This document shows positions 1-7,259 of a stretch of 18,279 nucleotides of DNA, piece by piece (the stretch's first letter is position 1; every line of letters starts with the position of its first letter). Made by a program: the position numbers and the translations under genes. The DNA comes from MAG-120802 sp049430265 (lineage in GTDB: Bacteria > Actinomycetota > Actinomycetes > Nanopelagicales > Nanopelagicaceae). Below the pieces are notes generated by a model. The model was given only the letters and a program-made list of their open reading frames with translations. It did no database searches and was not told where the DNA came from. The stretch is taken from the NCBI GenBank assembly GCA_049430265.1, contig JBMTBW010000015.1, positions 1-18,279 on the forward strand, in the 5' to 3' direction.

Positions 1-872
1 ATCATCGACCCAATCATCACAAATCTTGGGCCACGCTTTTTCTCAAGTCGGGCAGAGATAATTGCCCCAGAAAGTGATCCAACTGCCAAAATACTTCCCA
101 GCGCGCCATACTCTGCTGCACCTTTATCAAAGACTTGGGTTGCCATCATTGTGTTGAAAATATTGAAGTTAAGACCAAAGCTAGTTGCAAAAAATACTGT
201 GATCATCACTGCCAGAATATCTGGGCGAGCGGCAACATATGCCATCGCCTCTCTTATCTTAGTCGAGCTTGATTTCTTCTCCTCAATGAATAGTTCGCTC
301 TCACGAATATTAATCAGCGCAATAATTACAACTAAATAGGAAATTCCATTGAGCAGGAATGAGACCCCAGTGCCATAGGCAGCAATCAATAAACCCGATA
401 AACCTGGACCAATTAAGCGACCAATATTAAAATTTGTTGAGTTAAGCCCTACTGCATTTGGTAAATCTTGCTTACCAACAACTTCAACATTAAAGCTCTG
501 GCGAACCGGGGCATCAATGGCATTTCCCATCCCAAGCATGAAGGCAAAGAACATCACATGCCAGATCTTGATATTTTCCGTTAATACTAGGGTGGCAACC
601 GAGAGCGCCGAAATTCCAGCAGTTAAGTTGGTAAGCATTAGAACTTTTCTTTTATTGAACTTATCAGCAATCTTTCCACCAGAGATACTAAAGAAAAGTA
701 TTGGAGCAAACTGCAAAGAAGTCACTATTCCAAGATAGGTCCCACTATCAGTTAGCTCAAGAATCAACCAAGCTTGAGCAACGCCTTGAGCCCAGGTGCC
801 GATATTTGAGAGAAAGTTTGCGCTAAAGAGAATCTTGAAGTTGCGATGCTTAAATGATCGCAGCGTTCCCAT
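1..872 (-). CDS. MFS transporter, MFS_3 / EntS-like exporter family (3' end cut by window)
   Basis: Integral inner-membrane major facilitator protein, probably a proton-driven exporter of small molecules; the substrate is not readable. About 290 residues are visible, starting MGTLRSFKHRNF, and the C-terminus lies beyond position 1. The usual family length is 400-420, so roughly two thirds are present. Hydrophobic helices begin at residue 13. The loop between helices 2 and 3 carries the MFS motif A form GKIADKFNKRK at residues 66-76. The N-terminal sequence with NIGTWAQGVAQAW resembles the MFS_3 (enterobactin-exporter-like) family. An in-frame TAG lies only four codons upstream, so ATG 872 is the first possible start. 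There is no Shine-Dalgarno sequence; a TAGAAT box sits six bases before the ATG, which suggests a leaderless mRNA. It diverges from the DUF2530 gene. Actinobacterial genomes often hold an MFS gene of this type near DUF2530 and DUF3027 genes. Confidence 0.88.
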   Translation of the reverse strand, partial: MGTLRSFKHRNFKILFSANFLSNIGTWAQGVAQAWLILELTDSGTYLGIVTSLQFAPILFFSISGGKIADKFNKRKVLMLTNLTAGISALSVATLVLTENIKIWHVMFFAFMLGMGNAIDAPVRQSFNVEVVGKQDLPNAVGLNSTNFNIGRLIGPGLSGLLIAAYGTGVSFLLNGISYLVVIIALINIRESELFIEEKKSSSTKIREAMAYVAARPDILAVMITVFFATSFGLNFNIFNTMMATQVFDKGAAEYGALGSILAVGSLSGAIISARLEKKRGPRFVMIGSM

Positions 873-878
873 CTGCGT

Positions 879-888
879 ATTCTAGTAT
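879..888. promoter_or_regulatory. Overlapping divergent -10 boxes (two-way promoter) between MFS and DUF2530 genes
   Basis: The ten bases ATTCTAGTAT contain TAGAAT on the minus strand (884 to 879) and TAGTAT on the plus strand (883-888), sharing the central TA. The minus box is six bases from the MFS ATG at 872, the spacing expected for a leaderless start. The plus box is ten bases from the internal ATG at 899 of the DUF2530 gene. No good -35 element is visible on either side. The call is by motif only; transcription start sites have not been measured. Confidence 0.5.
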
Positions 889-1072
889 GCTTATCGATAT
901 GCAGAGCGCAATTAGAGTAATCATCTTTGGAATCGTCTTATGGAGTATTGCTTTAGTAGTTGCAATAGTAGTAAACGCAGTAGCAAAAATTATTCTTACC
1001 TGCTTGCTTGCAATACTTTTAGGCTTTATCGGTATCTACTACACAAAAGCTAGAGAGAAAAAGGGTCGTTAG
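887..1072 (+). CDS. DUF2530 family small membrane protein
   Basis: A protein of about 60 residues with two predicted membrane helices, roughly IIFGIVLWSIALVVAIVV and IILTCLLAILLGFIGIYY, ending in a basic tail (TKAREKKGR) that should be cytoplasmic. The pattern VLWSIALV, then LTC, then LGFIGIYY plus basic tail matches the actinobacterial DUF2530 family, whose function is unknown. The start is uncertain. ATG 854 would overlap the divergent MFS start. ATG 887 is the second choice. ATG 899 (beginning MQSAIRV) lies ten bases after a TAGTAT box and may be the true start with a very short leader. None has a Shine-Dalgarno sequence. Its stop TAG shares bases with the stop TAA of the convergent cold-shock gene (TTAG at 1069-1072). 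Confidence 0.72.
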   Translation: MLIDMQSAIRVIIFGIVLWSIALVVAIVVNAVAKIILTCLLAILLGFIGIYYTKAREKKGR

Positions 1073-1449
1073 CCTTCAATTTCTTTAGCAATACCGCGCA
1101 AGACTTTAGCAACGCGAGCAGCCTCTGCATCACTTGGATATCGACCATGGCGCAGACCATTACCAACGCGATCTAGCATCTTGATTGATTCTTCAATGAT
1201 TACCGCTAAATCATCAGCTCCAGCCTTTGTGTTAGCAAGAGATGGTGGCGCTTCAATTATTCGCACTGATAGCGCTTGTGGTCCTTTGCGTCCCTCTGCA
1301 ACACCAAATTCCAACTTAGTTCCAGGCTTTACAGTGCTAACACCTTCAGGAAGTGCTGAGGCGGCAAGATAAACATCTTCGCCCTCATCATATGAGATAA
1401 AGCCAAAGCCTTTCTCCAAGCTAAACCATTTCACGCGTCCAACTGGCAT
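1069..1449 (-). CDS. Cold-shock domain protein with C-terminal extension (long CspB type)
   Basis: A single-stranded nucleic-acid-binding protein of 126 residues, expected to act as a cytoplasmic RNA chaperone. Residues 1-66 form the OB-fold cold-shock domain, with the RNP1 motif KGFGFI at 13-18. The RNP2 segment reads EDVYLAASAL instead of the DVFVHFSAI of short Csp proteins; this form, with the following GPQALSVR, is normal for the long actinobacterial proteins. Residues 75-126 are an acidic-basic helical tail (DDLAVIIEESIKMLDRVGNGLRHGRYP) typical of that subfamily and absent from classical 67-residue Csps. It has the best Shine-Dalgarno in the window. It lies 67 bases downstream of the DUF3027 gene and may be transcribed with it. 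The C-terminus meets the convergent DUF2530 gene at overlapping stop codons. Confidence 0.92.
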   Translation of the reverse strand: MPVGRVKWFSLEKGFGFISYDEGEDVYLAASALPEGVSTVKPGTKLEFGVAEGRKGPQALSVRIIEAPPSLANTKAGADDLAVIIEESIKMLDRVGNGLRHGRYPSDAEAARVAKVLRGIAKEIEG

Positions 1450-1457
1450 GAGAGCAA

Positions 1458-1462
1458 CCTCC
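1458..1462 (-). promoter_or_regulatory. Strong ribosome binding site of the cold-shock gene
   Basis: On the minus strand AAGGAGGTT precedes the ATG at 1449, with eight bases between GGAGG and ATG. This fixes the start and contrasts with the SD-less starts of several neighbours. The stretch just upstream (1464-1485) is A/T-rich and may hold the promoter, but no clear -35/-10 pair can be defended. Confidence 0.75.
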
Positions 1463-1516
1463 TTATTTATAAATTCTTTTTAAGTGTCGTGTGCGCCGCG
1501 CTCTGCGGACAGGGCT

Positions 1517-2203
1517 CTAGTTTATCGCCTCTGAATGGGCGCCGCATCCATGATTTACCGCAACTACGCGAGCATCCTCAGGGGATATCGCATTGGCACA
1601 GACTCCGAAGGCCGCCCTAAATGAGCCAGCGATAGGTAGATAGAAGCCACAAGTTCCACAATTCTTTGGAGCAAATTGCGCCATTGGAGTATCAGGACCG
1701 CGATCTCCACTTATCCAACGCTTTGCTGCTTGATCGCGCCCTTCAATAGAGAGAATGCGATTTCTTCCTGCGCCAAATTCAAATAATTCATGGAGATCTA
1801 ACTCTTCATCACCTGGTAGCGCGCTAGCTGCCGGAACTAAACGTGGATCATCAAGAGCTGTTGGAACAATTGTTCCCACTCCAACATCACCTGCGGTAAT
1901 TCTTGAACTATAAGGAATCCAATCAGGTGCAAGTAAAGCTCCAGAACCTGGTAGTAAAACTACATCACAAATTGTTGGAGCGCTCTGACTATCTACCTTT
2001 GCAATTGTTACCGCCCAATTCCATCCTTGATAGCCTGGAAGATTTGCTTCAAAAAGATAGGTTGCAATTCGCTCATCATCTGCTTCGACGGAAAGCAGAG
2101 ATCCCACATATTTTTGATCTTTAGCATCCTCCAGCGCAGCGCTTCTGGCTAGCTCTGCCGCTTGGAAGGGATCTGCGCCCTTTGATTTCTTTGCTTTGGA
2201 CAT
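1517..2203 (-). CDS. DUF3027 family protein with C-terminal zinc-ribbon-like cysteines
   Basis: A 228-residue actinobacterial protein of unknown function. The central part has the family's characteristic WIPYSSRITAGDVGVGTIVPT then DDPRLVP, and the acidic segment is DEELDLHELFEFGAGR. The C-terminal 55 residues carry CGTCGFYLP, then GVCAN, then HGCGAHSE. Four conserved cysteines plus histidines make a likely metal (Zn) site. The N-terminal half (YLFEANLPGYQGWNWAVTIAKVD) looks like a compact alpha/beta domain. No membrane helix or signal peptide is seen, so it should be cytoplasmic. It is next to a long-type cold-shock gene and near DUF2530, a neighbourhood also known from other actinobacteria; this suggests, but does not prove, a nucleic-acid-related role. 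ATG 2203 has no Shine-Dalgarno and lies six bases after a TACACT box, so a leaderless mRNA is likely. Confidence 0.88.
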   Translation of the reverse strand: MSKAKKSKGADPFQAAELARSAALEDAKDQKYVGSLLSVEADDERIATYLFEANLPGYQGWNWAVTIAKVDSQSAPTICDVVLLPGSGALLAPDWIPYSSRITAGDVGVGTIVPTALDDPRLVPAASALPGDEELDLHELFEFGAGRNRILSIEGRDQAAKRWISGDRGPDTPMAQFAPKNCGTCGFYLPIAGSFRAAFGVCANAISPEDARVVAVNHGCGAHSEAIN

Positions 2204-2209
2204 GAGTTA

Positions 2210-2239
2210 AGTGTATTGGCGAGAGTAAGAAGTAGGCAA
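2210..2239 (-). promoter_or_regulatory. Promoter of the DUF3027 gene, predicted leaderless
   Basis: On the minus strand TTGCCT (2239-2234) is separated by 18 bases from TACACT (2215-2210). TACACT is followed by exactly six bases and then the ATG at 2203. RNA polymerase would start at or next to the A of the ATG. Both boxes fit the housekeeping-sigma pattern with the actinobacterial TANNNT -10. Confidence 0.6.
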
Positions 2240-2299
2240 TGTCGAAGGTCCTTGGGCTAGAAAATCTCTGTATTTATTGATGAGTTGAGAATTACTCAG

Positions 2300-2335
2300 A
2301 AAAAAAGTAAACGCCCAGTTTTTGACTGGGCGTTT
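2300..2335 (-). terminator. Intrinsic terminator downstream of groEL
   Basis: A perfect 11-base-pair inverted repeat (AAACGCCCAGT at 2309-2319 and ACTGGGCGTTT at 2325-2335) encloses a five-base loop. On the minus strand it is followed at once by AC and a run of seven T (2306-2300), the classical Rho-independent form. It begins 24 bases after the groEL stop codon. It is the only convincing intrinsic terminator I see in the window. Confidence 0.92.
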
Positions 2336-2358
2336 GACTCATTTTGAATCTATATTTA

Positions 2359-3978
2359 TTAGAAGTCCATATCCCCACCTGGGGCTGCAGGAGCCGCAGA
2401 TTTAGGTTCTGGCTTATCAGCAATTACAGCTTCAGTGGTTAAAAATAGCGCTGCAATCGAGGCGGCGTTCTGCAGCGCAGAGCGTGTCACCTTTGCAGGA
2501 TCAATGATTCCAGCTTTGATCATGTCAACATATTCGCCAGTTGCTGCATTTAGGCCATGGCCTGCTGCAAGATTGCGAACTTTTTCAACAACTACTCCGC
2601 CTTCAAGACCAGCATTCATCGCTATCTGCTTAAGCGGCGCTTCAACTGCAAGCTCAACAATCTTTGCCCCCGTTGCTTCATCGCCAGTAAGTTTTAACTT
2701 ATCAAATGCTTTCTTTGAAGCTTGGAGAAGTGCTACGCCGCCGCCTGAGACTATGCCCTCTTCAACGGCTGCTTTAGCGTTTCGAACAGCATCTTCAATT
2801 CTGTGCTTACGCTCTTTTAGCTCAACTTCAGTAGCAGCTCCAGCTTTAATAACTGCAACTCCTCCTGCAAGTTTTGCCAGGCGCTCTTGAAGTTTTTCGC
2901 GATCATAATCAGAGTCAGTTTTTTCAATCTCGGAGCGGATTTGATTGACCCGGCCTTTGATCATTTCATCATCGCCTGCGCCCTCAACGATTGTGGTCTC
3001 ATCCTTGGTAACTACTACCTTGCGAGCTTTGCCAAGTAGATCAAGGGTTGCAGCCTCAAGCTTTAGACCAACTTCCTCAGAAACAACAGTTCCACCAGTC
3101 AAGATAGCAATATCTTGAAGCATCGCTTTGCGGCGATCACCAAATCCAGGAGCCTTTACCGCAACAGAGCGGAATGTGCCGCGGATCTTATTTACAACCA
3201 AGGTTGCAAGTGCTTCGCCCTCAATATCCTCAGCGATAATTGCAAGCGGCTTACCTGATTGCATTACCTTTTCAAGGATTGGCACTAGATCTTTAATATT
3301 TGAAATCTTTGAGTTACAGATCAGCACATAAGCATCTTCCATTACCGCTTCCATGCGCTCAGTATCTGTGACCATATATGGGGAGATATATCCTTTATCA
3401 AAGCGCATTCCCTCTGTGAGCTCTAGCTCAAGACCAAAGGTGTTGCTCTCCTCAACTGTGATAACTCCCTCTTTGCCAACTTTATCCATCGCCTCTGCGA
3501 TCATCTCACCGATTGTGGAGTCAGCAGCTGAGATAGATGCAGTTGCTGCAATCTGCTCTTTAGTTTCAACTGGCTTTGACATTGCAGAGAGCTCGGTTGA
3601 AATTGCTTCAACGGCCTTTTCAATACCTTTTTTAAGTGCCATTGGATTAGAACCGGCAGCGACATTTCTTAGCCCTTCGCGCACAAGTGCCTGAGCAAGA
3701 ACAGTTGCAGTAGTTGTTCCATCGCCTGCGACATCATCTGTCTTTTTAGCAACTTCCTTAACTAACTCTGCGCCAATCTTCTCCCAAGGATCATCAAGTT
3801 CAATCTCTTTAGCGATTGAGACGCCATCATTGGTGATTGTGGGAGCTCCCCACTTCTTTTCTAAAACAACATTTCGACCACGGGGCCCAAGGGTTACTTT
3901 GACTGCATCAGCCAAGGTATTCATTCCGCGCTCAAGGCCGCGACGAGCATCTTCGTTAAAGGCAATCATCTTTGCCAT
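2359..3978 (-). CDS. groL: Chaperonin GroEL (60 kDa, Hsp60)
   Basis: A complete 539-residue chaperonin subunit that forms the double-ring ATP-driven folding chamber in the cytoplasm. It starts MAKMIAFNEDARRGLERGMN. The nucleotide-binding signatures are present: TLGPRGRNVVL near residue 29, DVAGDGTTTATVLA near residue 85, and the C-terminal equatorial AATGEYVDMIKAGIIDPAKV. The family signature AAVEEGIVSGGG is near residue 400. The tail ends APGGDMDF without the repeated GGM motif or a histidine-rich end; actinobacterial GroEL2-type housekeeping copies also end in DF or GGMDF-like tails. No groES lies on either side, so this is an orphan groEL, common in Actinobacteria where groES sits with a second copy elsewhere. 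A GAGGAG ribosome site is 11 bases before the ATG. A CIRCE element lies 53 bases upstream, so repression by HrcA and heat-shock induction are expected. A strong terminator follows. Confidence 0.98.
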   Translation of the reverse strand: MAKMIAFNEDARRGLERGMNTLADAVKVTLGPRGRNVVLEKKWGAPTITNDGVSIAKEIELDDPWEKIGAELVKEVAKKTDDVAGDGTTTATVLAQALVREGLRNVAAGSNPMALKKGIEKAVEAISTELSAMSKPVETKEQIAATASISAADSTIGEMIAEAMDKVGKEGVITVEESNTFGLELELTEGMRFDKGYISPYMVTDTERMEAVMEDAYVLICNSKISNIKDLVPILEKVMQSGKPLAIIAEDIEGEALATLVVNKIRGTFRSVAVKAPGFGDRRKAMLQDIAILTGGTVVSEEVGLKLEAATLDLLGKARKVVVTKDETTIVEGAGDDEMIKGRVNQIRSEIEKTDSDYDREKLQERLAKLAGGVAVIKAGAATEVELKERKHRIEDAVRNAKAAVEEGIVSGGGVALLQASKKAFDKLKLTGDEATGAKIVELAVEAPLKQIAMNAGLEGGVVVEKVRNLAAGHGLNAATGEYVDMIKAGIIDPAKVTRSALQNAASIAALFLTTEAVIADKPEPKSAAPAAPGGDMDF

Positions 3979-3989
3979 AGTTCTATTTA

Positions 3990-3995
3990 CTCCTC
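3990..3995 (-). promoter_or_regulatory. Ribosome binding site of groEL
   Basis: GAGGAG on the minus strand lies 11 bases before ATG 3978. This is slightly longer spacing than usual, but no closer candidate exists, and the start is fixed by the conserved N-terminus. Confidence 0.6.
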
Positions 3996-4030
3996 ATTTA
4001 ATTAACCAGTTTTTTCGAGCTTCAGGTGAC

Positions 4031-4057
4031 TTATCACTCTCACCTGCCGAGTGCTAA
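4031..4057 (-). promoter_or_regulatory. CIRCE element (HrcA operator) upstream of groEL
   Basis: TTATCACTC - nine bases - GAGTGCTAA. This matches the CIRCE consensus TTAGCACTC-N9-GAGTGCTAA at every arm position except one (G to T in the arm at 4031-4039). It is upstream of groEL, where HrcA-controlled operators normally sit. A possible -10 (GATAAG on the minus strand, about 4029-4034) overlaps one arm, so HrcA binding would block polymerase. The hrcA gene is not in this window. Confidence 0.92.
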
Positions 4058-4103
4058 CGCCAAGCCTAGAGGGCTCTATTCCCGTTCTCAAATCAGGTTC
4101 TTT

Positions 4104-4120
4104 AGGGCCAGGCTGGCCCT
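4104..4120. other. GC-rich 17-base palindrome after the DUF3263 gene
   Basis: AGGGCCAGGCTGGCCCT reads as an odd palindrome and can form a stem of seven base pairs with a three-base loop. It starts nine bases past the DUF3263 stop codon. The following minus-strand sequence (AAAGAACCTG) lacks a T-run, so it is not a standard intrinsic terminator. It may still slow transcription or protect the transcript end. Confidence 0.35.
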
Positions 4121-4129
4121 GCCTTGGCC

Positions 4130-4387
4130 TTAGCGGGATCTAGCTGAAATTCGAGCCTGGCGAAGGCGCCTTAAGCGCTTTACTAGAAGAGGAGAGGCGG
4201 CCAGGGCATCTTCTCGGTCAATTAAATTATTGAGCAGTTCGTAATAGCTCCTAGTCGATAGATCAAAGAGCTCTTTGATTGCAGCATCTTTTGCCCCGGC
4301 GTACTTCCACCATTGCCGCTCAAAATCCAGAATCCGCACCTCAAGATCTGAAAGGTTTGAGCCAAGTTGTAGTGAGGCTTCTTCCAT
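4130..4387 (-). CDS. DUF3263 family small protein
   Basis: An 85-residue cytoplasmic protein with the actinobacterial DUF3263 signature: ILDFERQWWKYAGAKDAAIKELFDLS, then YYELLNNLIDREDALAASPLLVKRLRRLR. The family is uncharacterised. The predicted helix-turn-helix-like helical makeup and the very basic C-terminus (LRRLRQARISARSR) make DNA or RNA binding plausible, but that is inference. It lies upstream of groEL on the same strand; the CIRCE element in the 151-base gap argues that groEL has its own promoter. ATG 4387 is the start that leaves a normal family length; no Shine-Dalgarno is seen, and only a weak TTCAAT box lies six bases before it. Confidence 0.88.
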   Translation of the reverse strand: MEEASLQLGSNLSDLEVRILDFERQWWKYAGAKDAAIKELFDLSTRSYYELLNNLIDREDALAASPLLVKRLRRLRQARISARSR

Positions 4388-4425
4388 GGCTCTATTGAAC
4401 TAGAGAATTGCTAAATTTTTGGGAT

Positions 4426-5775
4426 TTAGAGGGTGGCCAGGATTACCTTGATATCAGTAATTGAGGTCCAGGGATTTACTATGGCAAATCGCAGTATCGG
4501 CTCGCCTTGGTGAGATGAGGGAGTGACAAAGCCAATTTGATCTACCAATAATTTATCGCTCCATCTTTGATAATCACTTATCTGCCAACCTTTTCTTGTA
4601 AAGGCCACAATTGAAAGTTCTGGCTCCATAAGAAGTTCTAGATTGGGATGCTCTTTTATTAACTGCGCACTTGCTCTTGCCAGATCCATTGTCTTATCCA
4701 TCGACTCGGCATATTTATCAGTGCCATGGGTTGCAAGTGAGAACCAGAATGGAAGTCCTCTCACTCTTCTTGTTAGATGAATTGCATAATCAGATGGATT
4801 CCATTGCCCTGATTCCAAAGGCTCTAAATATCCAGCATGTTGAGTATGTGCTGCTCTTGCAATTTCTGGGTCTCTATAAATTAAGGCGCAAGCATCAAAG
4901 GGAGCAAAGAGCCACTTATGAGGATCGACAATAAATGAATCTGCTAATTCAATTCCACTAAATAACGCCTTACTTCTTGGCGAAGCAAGGGCAGCAAGAC
5001 CGTAGGCGCCATCTATGTGATACCAAATGCCACGTTCATTTGCTATCTGCCCAACACCTTTTAAGTCATCAATGATTCCAAGATTTGTGCTTCCCGCAGT
5101 TGCAACAACGGCAAAGACTCTGTGATCTGGATTTGCAAGGTGGTATTTATCAATTTCAAAGGCAGTTGTGCTGCCTTGCATCTTCTCATTTTTATCTGTG
5201 GGAATTGTTAGTAACTCAACATCCATAACATCTGCTGCAGATTTAATTGAAGAGTGAGCCTGGCTTGAAGCAGCAATAACCCAGCGTTTTACGCCAGGAA
5301 ATTTACCTCTAGCGCTATGGCGAGCGGCAACAAGTGCTGAGAGATTTCCAATCGTTCCCCCTTGAACAAATACTCCCCCAGAGCTGCTTGGAAATTGCGC
5401 TAAATCACTGAGCCATCTAAGGGCTTGATTCTCAGCAAAGACTGCTCCTGCTCCCTCCAGCCATGAACCGCCATAAAGAGCTGATGCGCCAACTACTAAG
5501 TCAAAGAGCGTTGCTGACTCTGTTGGAGCAGAGGGGATAAATGCTAAATATCTTGGATGATCTGTTGAGATGCAGGCTTGAGCAAGGACATGTTTGAAGA
5601 TGTCTAGAGCCTTATCACCGCCAAGACCTTTTGCTGTAATGGTCTCGCCAACTTCGTTATAGAGCTCTTCATAACTCCATGGCCCATCAAGTGGAGGATC
5701 TTTCTTAAGTCTTATTAATGAGTACTCTAAAATCTTTGCAGCCAGGGCATCGATTTCTTCATCGAACTCATGCAT
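4426..5775 (-). CDS. Group II PLP-dependent decarboxylase (aromatic-L-amino-acid / glutamate decarboxylase family)
   Basis: A complete 449-residue fold-type I pyridoxal-phosphate enzyme. The family removes the alpha-carboxyl group from aromatic amino acids, glutamate or related substrates; the substrate here cannot be assigned. SSQAHSSIKSA (near residue 170) holds the histidine that stacks on PLP. HIDGAYG (near 255) holds the PLP-nitrogen-binding aspartate. DPHKWLF contains the Schiff-base lysine, K287. HPRYLAFIPSAP near residue 77 is the substrate-side segment typical of this family. It lacks the N-terminal and C-terminal features of GadB. ATG 5775 lies inside the end of the SDR gene (eight-base overlap, GATGCATGA), so translation is probably coupled. 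It sits 38 bases upstream of the DUF3263 gene on the same strand. Confidence 0.9.
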   Translation of the reverse strand: MHEFDEEIDALAAKILEYSLIRLKKDPPLDGPWSYEELYNEVGETITAKGLGGDKALDIFKHVLAQACISTDHPRYLAFIPSAPTESATLFDLVVGASALYGGSWLEGAGAVFAENQALRWLSDLAQFPSSSGGVFVQGGTIGNLSALVAARHSARGKFPGVKRWVIAASSQAHSSIKSAADVMDVELLTIPTDKNEKMQGSTTAFEIDKYHLANPDHRVFAVVATAGSTNLGIIDDLKGVGQIANERGIWYHIDGAYGLAALASPRSKALFSGIELADSFIVDPHKWLFAPFDACALIYRDPEIARAAHTQHAGYLEPLESGQWNPSDYAIHLTRRVRGLPFWFSLATHGTDKYAESMDKTMDLARASAQLIKEHPNLELLMEPELSIVAFTRKGWQISDYQRWSDKLLVDQIGFVTPSSHQGEPILRFAIVNPWTSITDIKVILATL

Positions 5776-7252
5776 CCCCGAATAACGCCTTTCGCTTAGA
5801 GCTTCTTACAATATTTCTTAGCATTGTGGGAAATACAAAGCTATGAAATGGCAAAACTAAATACCAGTAGAGCTGGCCACCTAAACCACGAGGTGAGAAA
5901 GTTGCTTCTTGAATAATTCTTACCTTCTCCCCTTCTTTACTAATTCTAAAATCAAGCCAAGCCTTGCCTGGTAAAACCATCTCTGCATAGAGACGAAGTT
6001 CTTTTTCTTTTTCCACGATTTCAACTCGCCAGAAATCTAGGCCATCTCCAACTCTTAAGTGTTTTGGATCTCTTCGACCTCGCCTAAGACCAACTCCACC
6101 CACCATTCGATCAACCACGCCTCTTGCCCACCAGAGGAAATCTGCGCCATACCAACCAGTTTTGCCACCGATTTGTTCAATCGATTTCCAAACGCAATCT
6201 ATTGGCGCATCGGTTAAAACTTCACGTTTATCGCGCAAAATCATCTCACCGGCCCAATCTGGATCTCCTTGGGCTTTCTGCCAGGGCGCAGTCGGGGCGG
6301 TTGCATCTGACCAGCGAGTTTCAACAAGATTGGCGCTGGTTTTTGAAAGGGCTAAATTAATTGCAGTTGAAACATCAATTAAGCCCTCTTTTGGCTTGGC
6401 AACAATTGCATCGATGCTCTTATTTGGATCGGCAACTGTTTCATTGATAAGGGAGCCAACTAGCGGGCGAGCAAGGCCGGTGGGAACTGGAGTTACAAAT
6501 CCAATCCAAAGACTTGAAAGCTTTGGCGTTAATACTGGAACTCTTATGATCCAGCGACGACGAAGGCCTGATGCTTTAGCAAATTTTTGCATCATGTCGG
6601 CATAAGAGAGAATCTCAGGGCCACCAATATCAAATACCCCAGAGACAGGTTTTTTTAGTTTAGCTACATTTGTTAGATACCAGAGCACATCACGGATTGC
6701 TATTGGGTGAGTTAAATTGGTTACCCACTTTGGAGTGGTCATAACTGGAAGTCGATGAGTTAGATGGCGAAGCATTTCAAAAGATGCAGAACCTGATCCG
6801 ATAATGATTCCAGCGCGAAGCTCCATAACTGGAACTTTTCCACTAGCTAATAGCGCACCAGTTCTCGCTCTTGATGCAAGATGTTTACTAGCTTTCTTAT
6901 CATTAGCAATTCCACCAAGATAAACGATTTGAGAAACTCCTGCTGCTTGGCAGGCTCTAGAGAAATTATCTGCCATCGCAGCTTCTATTTCATCAAAGTG
7001 AGATCCGACTCCAATTGAGTGAAGTAGATAAAAAGCGGTGTGAACACCTTTAAGAGCCGCTAAGGTCTGATCATAATTACTAGCGTTTCCTTCACTTACT
7101 TCAACGGCGTTAATCCAAGGCTGGCCTGCAACTTTTTGTTTATCGCGGACAAATATGCGCACCTTCATTTTTTCACCAAGGAGTGCGCGAACTAAACGGC
7201 CACCCACATAGCCAGATGCGCCAGTAACTAGTATTCGTCTCACCTGGGCCAT
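5768..7252 (-). CDS. SDR-type NAD(P)-binding protein with C-terminal DUF2867 domain
   Basis: About 494 residues in two domains. Residues 1 to about 300 are an atypical short-chain dehydrogenase/epimerase (NmrA-like) Rossmann fold: RRILVTGASGYVGG is the dinucleotide-binding loop at residues 5-18, and IVYLGGI is the later strand. Residues from about 340 form DUF2867, with GWYGADFLWWARGVVDRMVGG and LPGKAWLDFRI. This fusion occurs widely in bacteria but its substrate is unknown. A hydrophobic end (LYWYLVLPFHSFVFPTML) may touch the membrane. Two starts are possible. GTG 7276 would leave three bases to the divergent NDH start. ATG 7252 lies seven bases after a TACTGT box and just before the Rossmann fold; I prefer ATG 7252. 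It overlaps the decarboxylase gene, so the two probably serve one pathway. Confidence 0.87.
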   Translation of the reverse strand: MAQVRRILVTGASGYVGGRLVRALLGEKMKVRIFVRDKQKVAGQPWINAVEVSEGNASNYDQTLAALKGVHTAFYLLHSIGVGSHFDEIEAAMADNFSRACQAAGVSQIVYLGGIANDKKASKHLASRARTGALLASGKVPVMELRAGIIIGSGSASFEMLRHLTHRLPVMTTPKWVTNLTHPIAIRDVLWYLTNVAKLKKPVSGVFDIGGPEILSYADMMQKFAKASGLRRRWIIRVPVLTPKLSSLWIGFVTPVPTGLARPLVGSLINETVADPNKSIDAIVAKPKEGLIDVSTAINLALSKTSANLVETRWSDATAPTAPWQKAQGDPDWAGEMILRDKREVLTDAPIDCVWKSIEQIGGKTGWYGADFLWWARGVVDRMVGGVGLRRGRRDPKHLRVGDGLDFWRVEIVEKEKELRLYAEMVLPGKAWLDFRISKEGEKVRIIQEATFSPRGLGGQLYWYLVLPFHSFVFPTMLRNIVRSSKRKALFGDA

Positions 7253-7259
7253 AGGTAGA

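Noticed and set aside
2281..2298. Small inverted repeat TGAGT...ACTCA beside the groEL terminator
   Set aside because: Only five base pairs with an eight-base loop, and it lies after the T-run of a much better hairpin; no independent role can be supported.
2435..3694. Long plus-strand open frames opposite groEL
   Set aside because: They are mirror frames of a strongly conserved coding gene; translations have no family features and consist of Ser/Ala-rich low-complexity typical of antisense frames.
4067..4078. TAGAGGGCTCTA imperfect palindrome upstream of CIRCE
   Set aside because: Arms of five bases occur often by chance; no second copy and no known operator match. HspR/HAIR-type sites were also looked for upstream of groEL and not seen.
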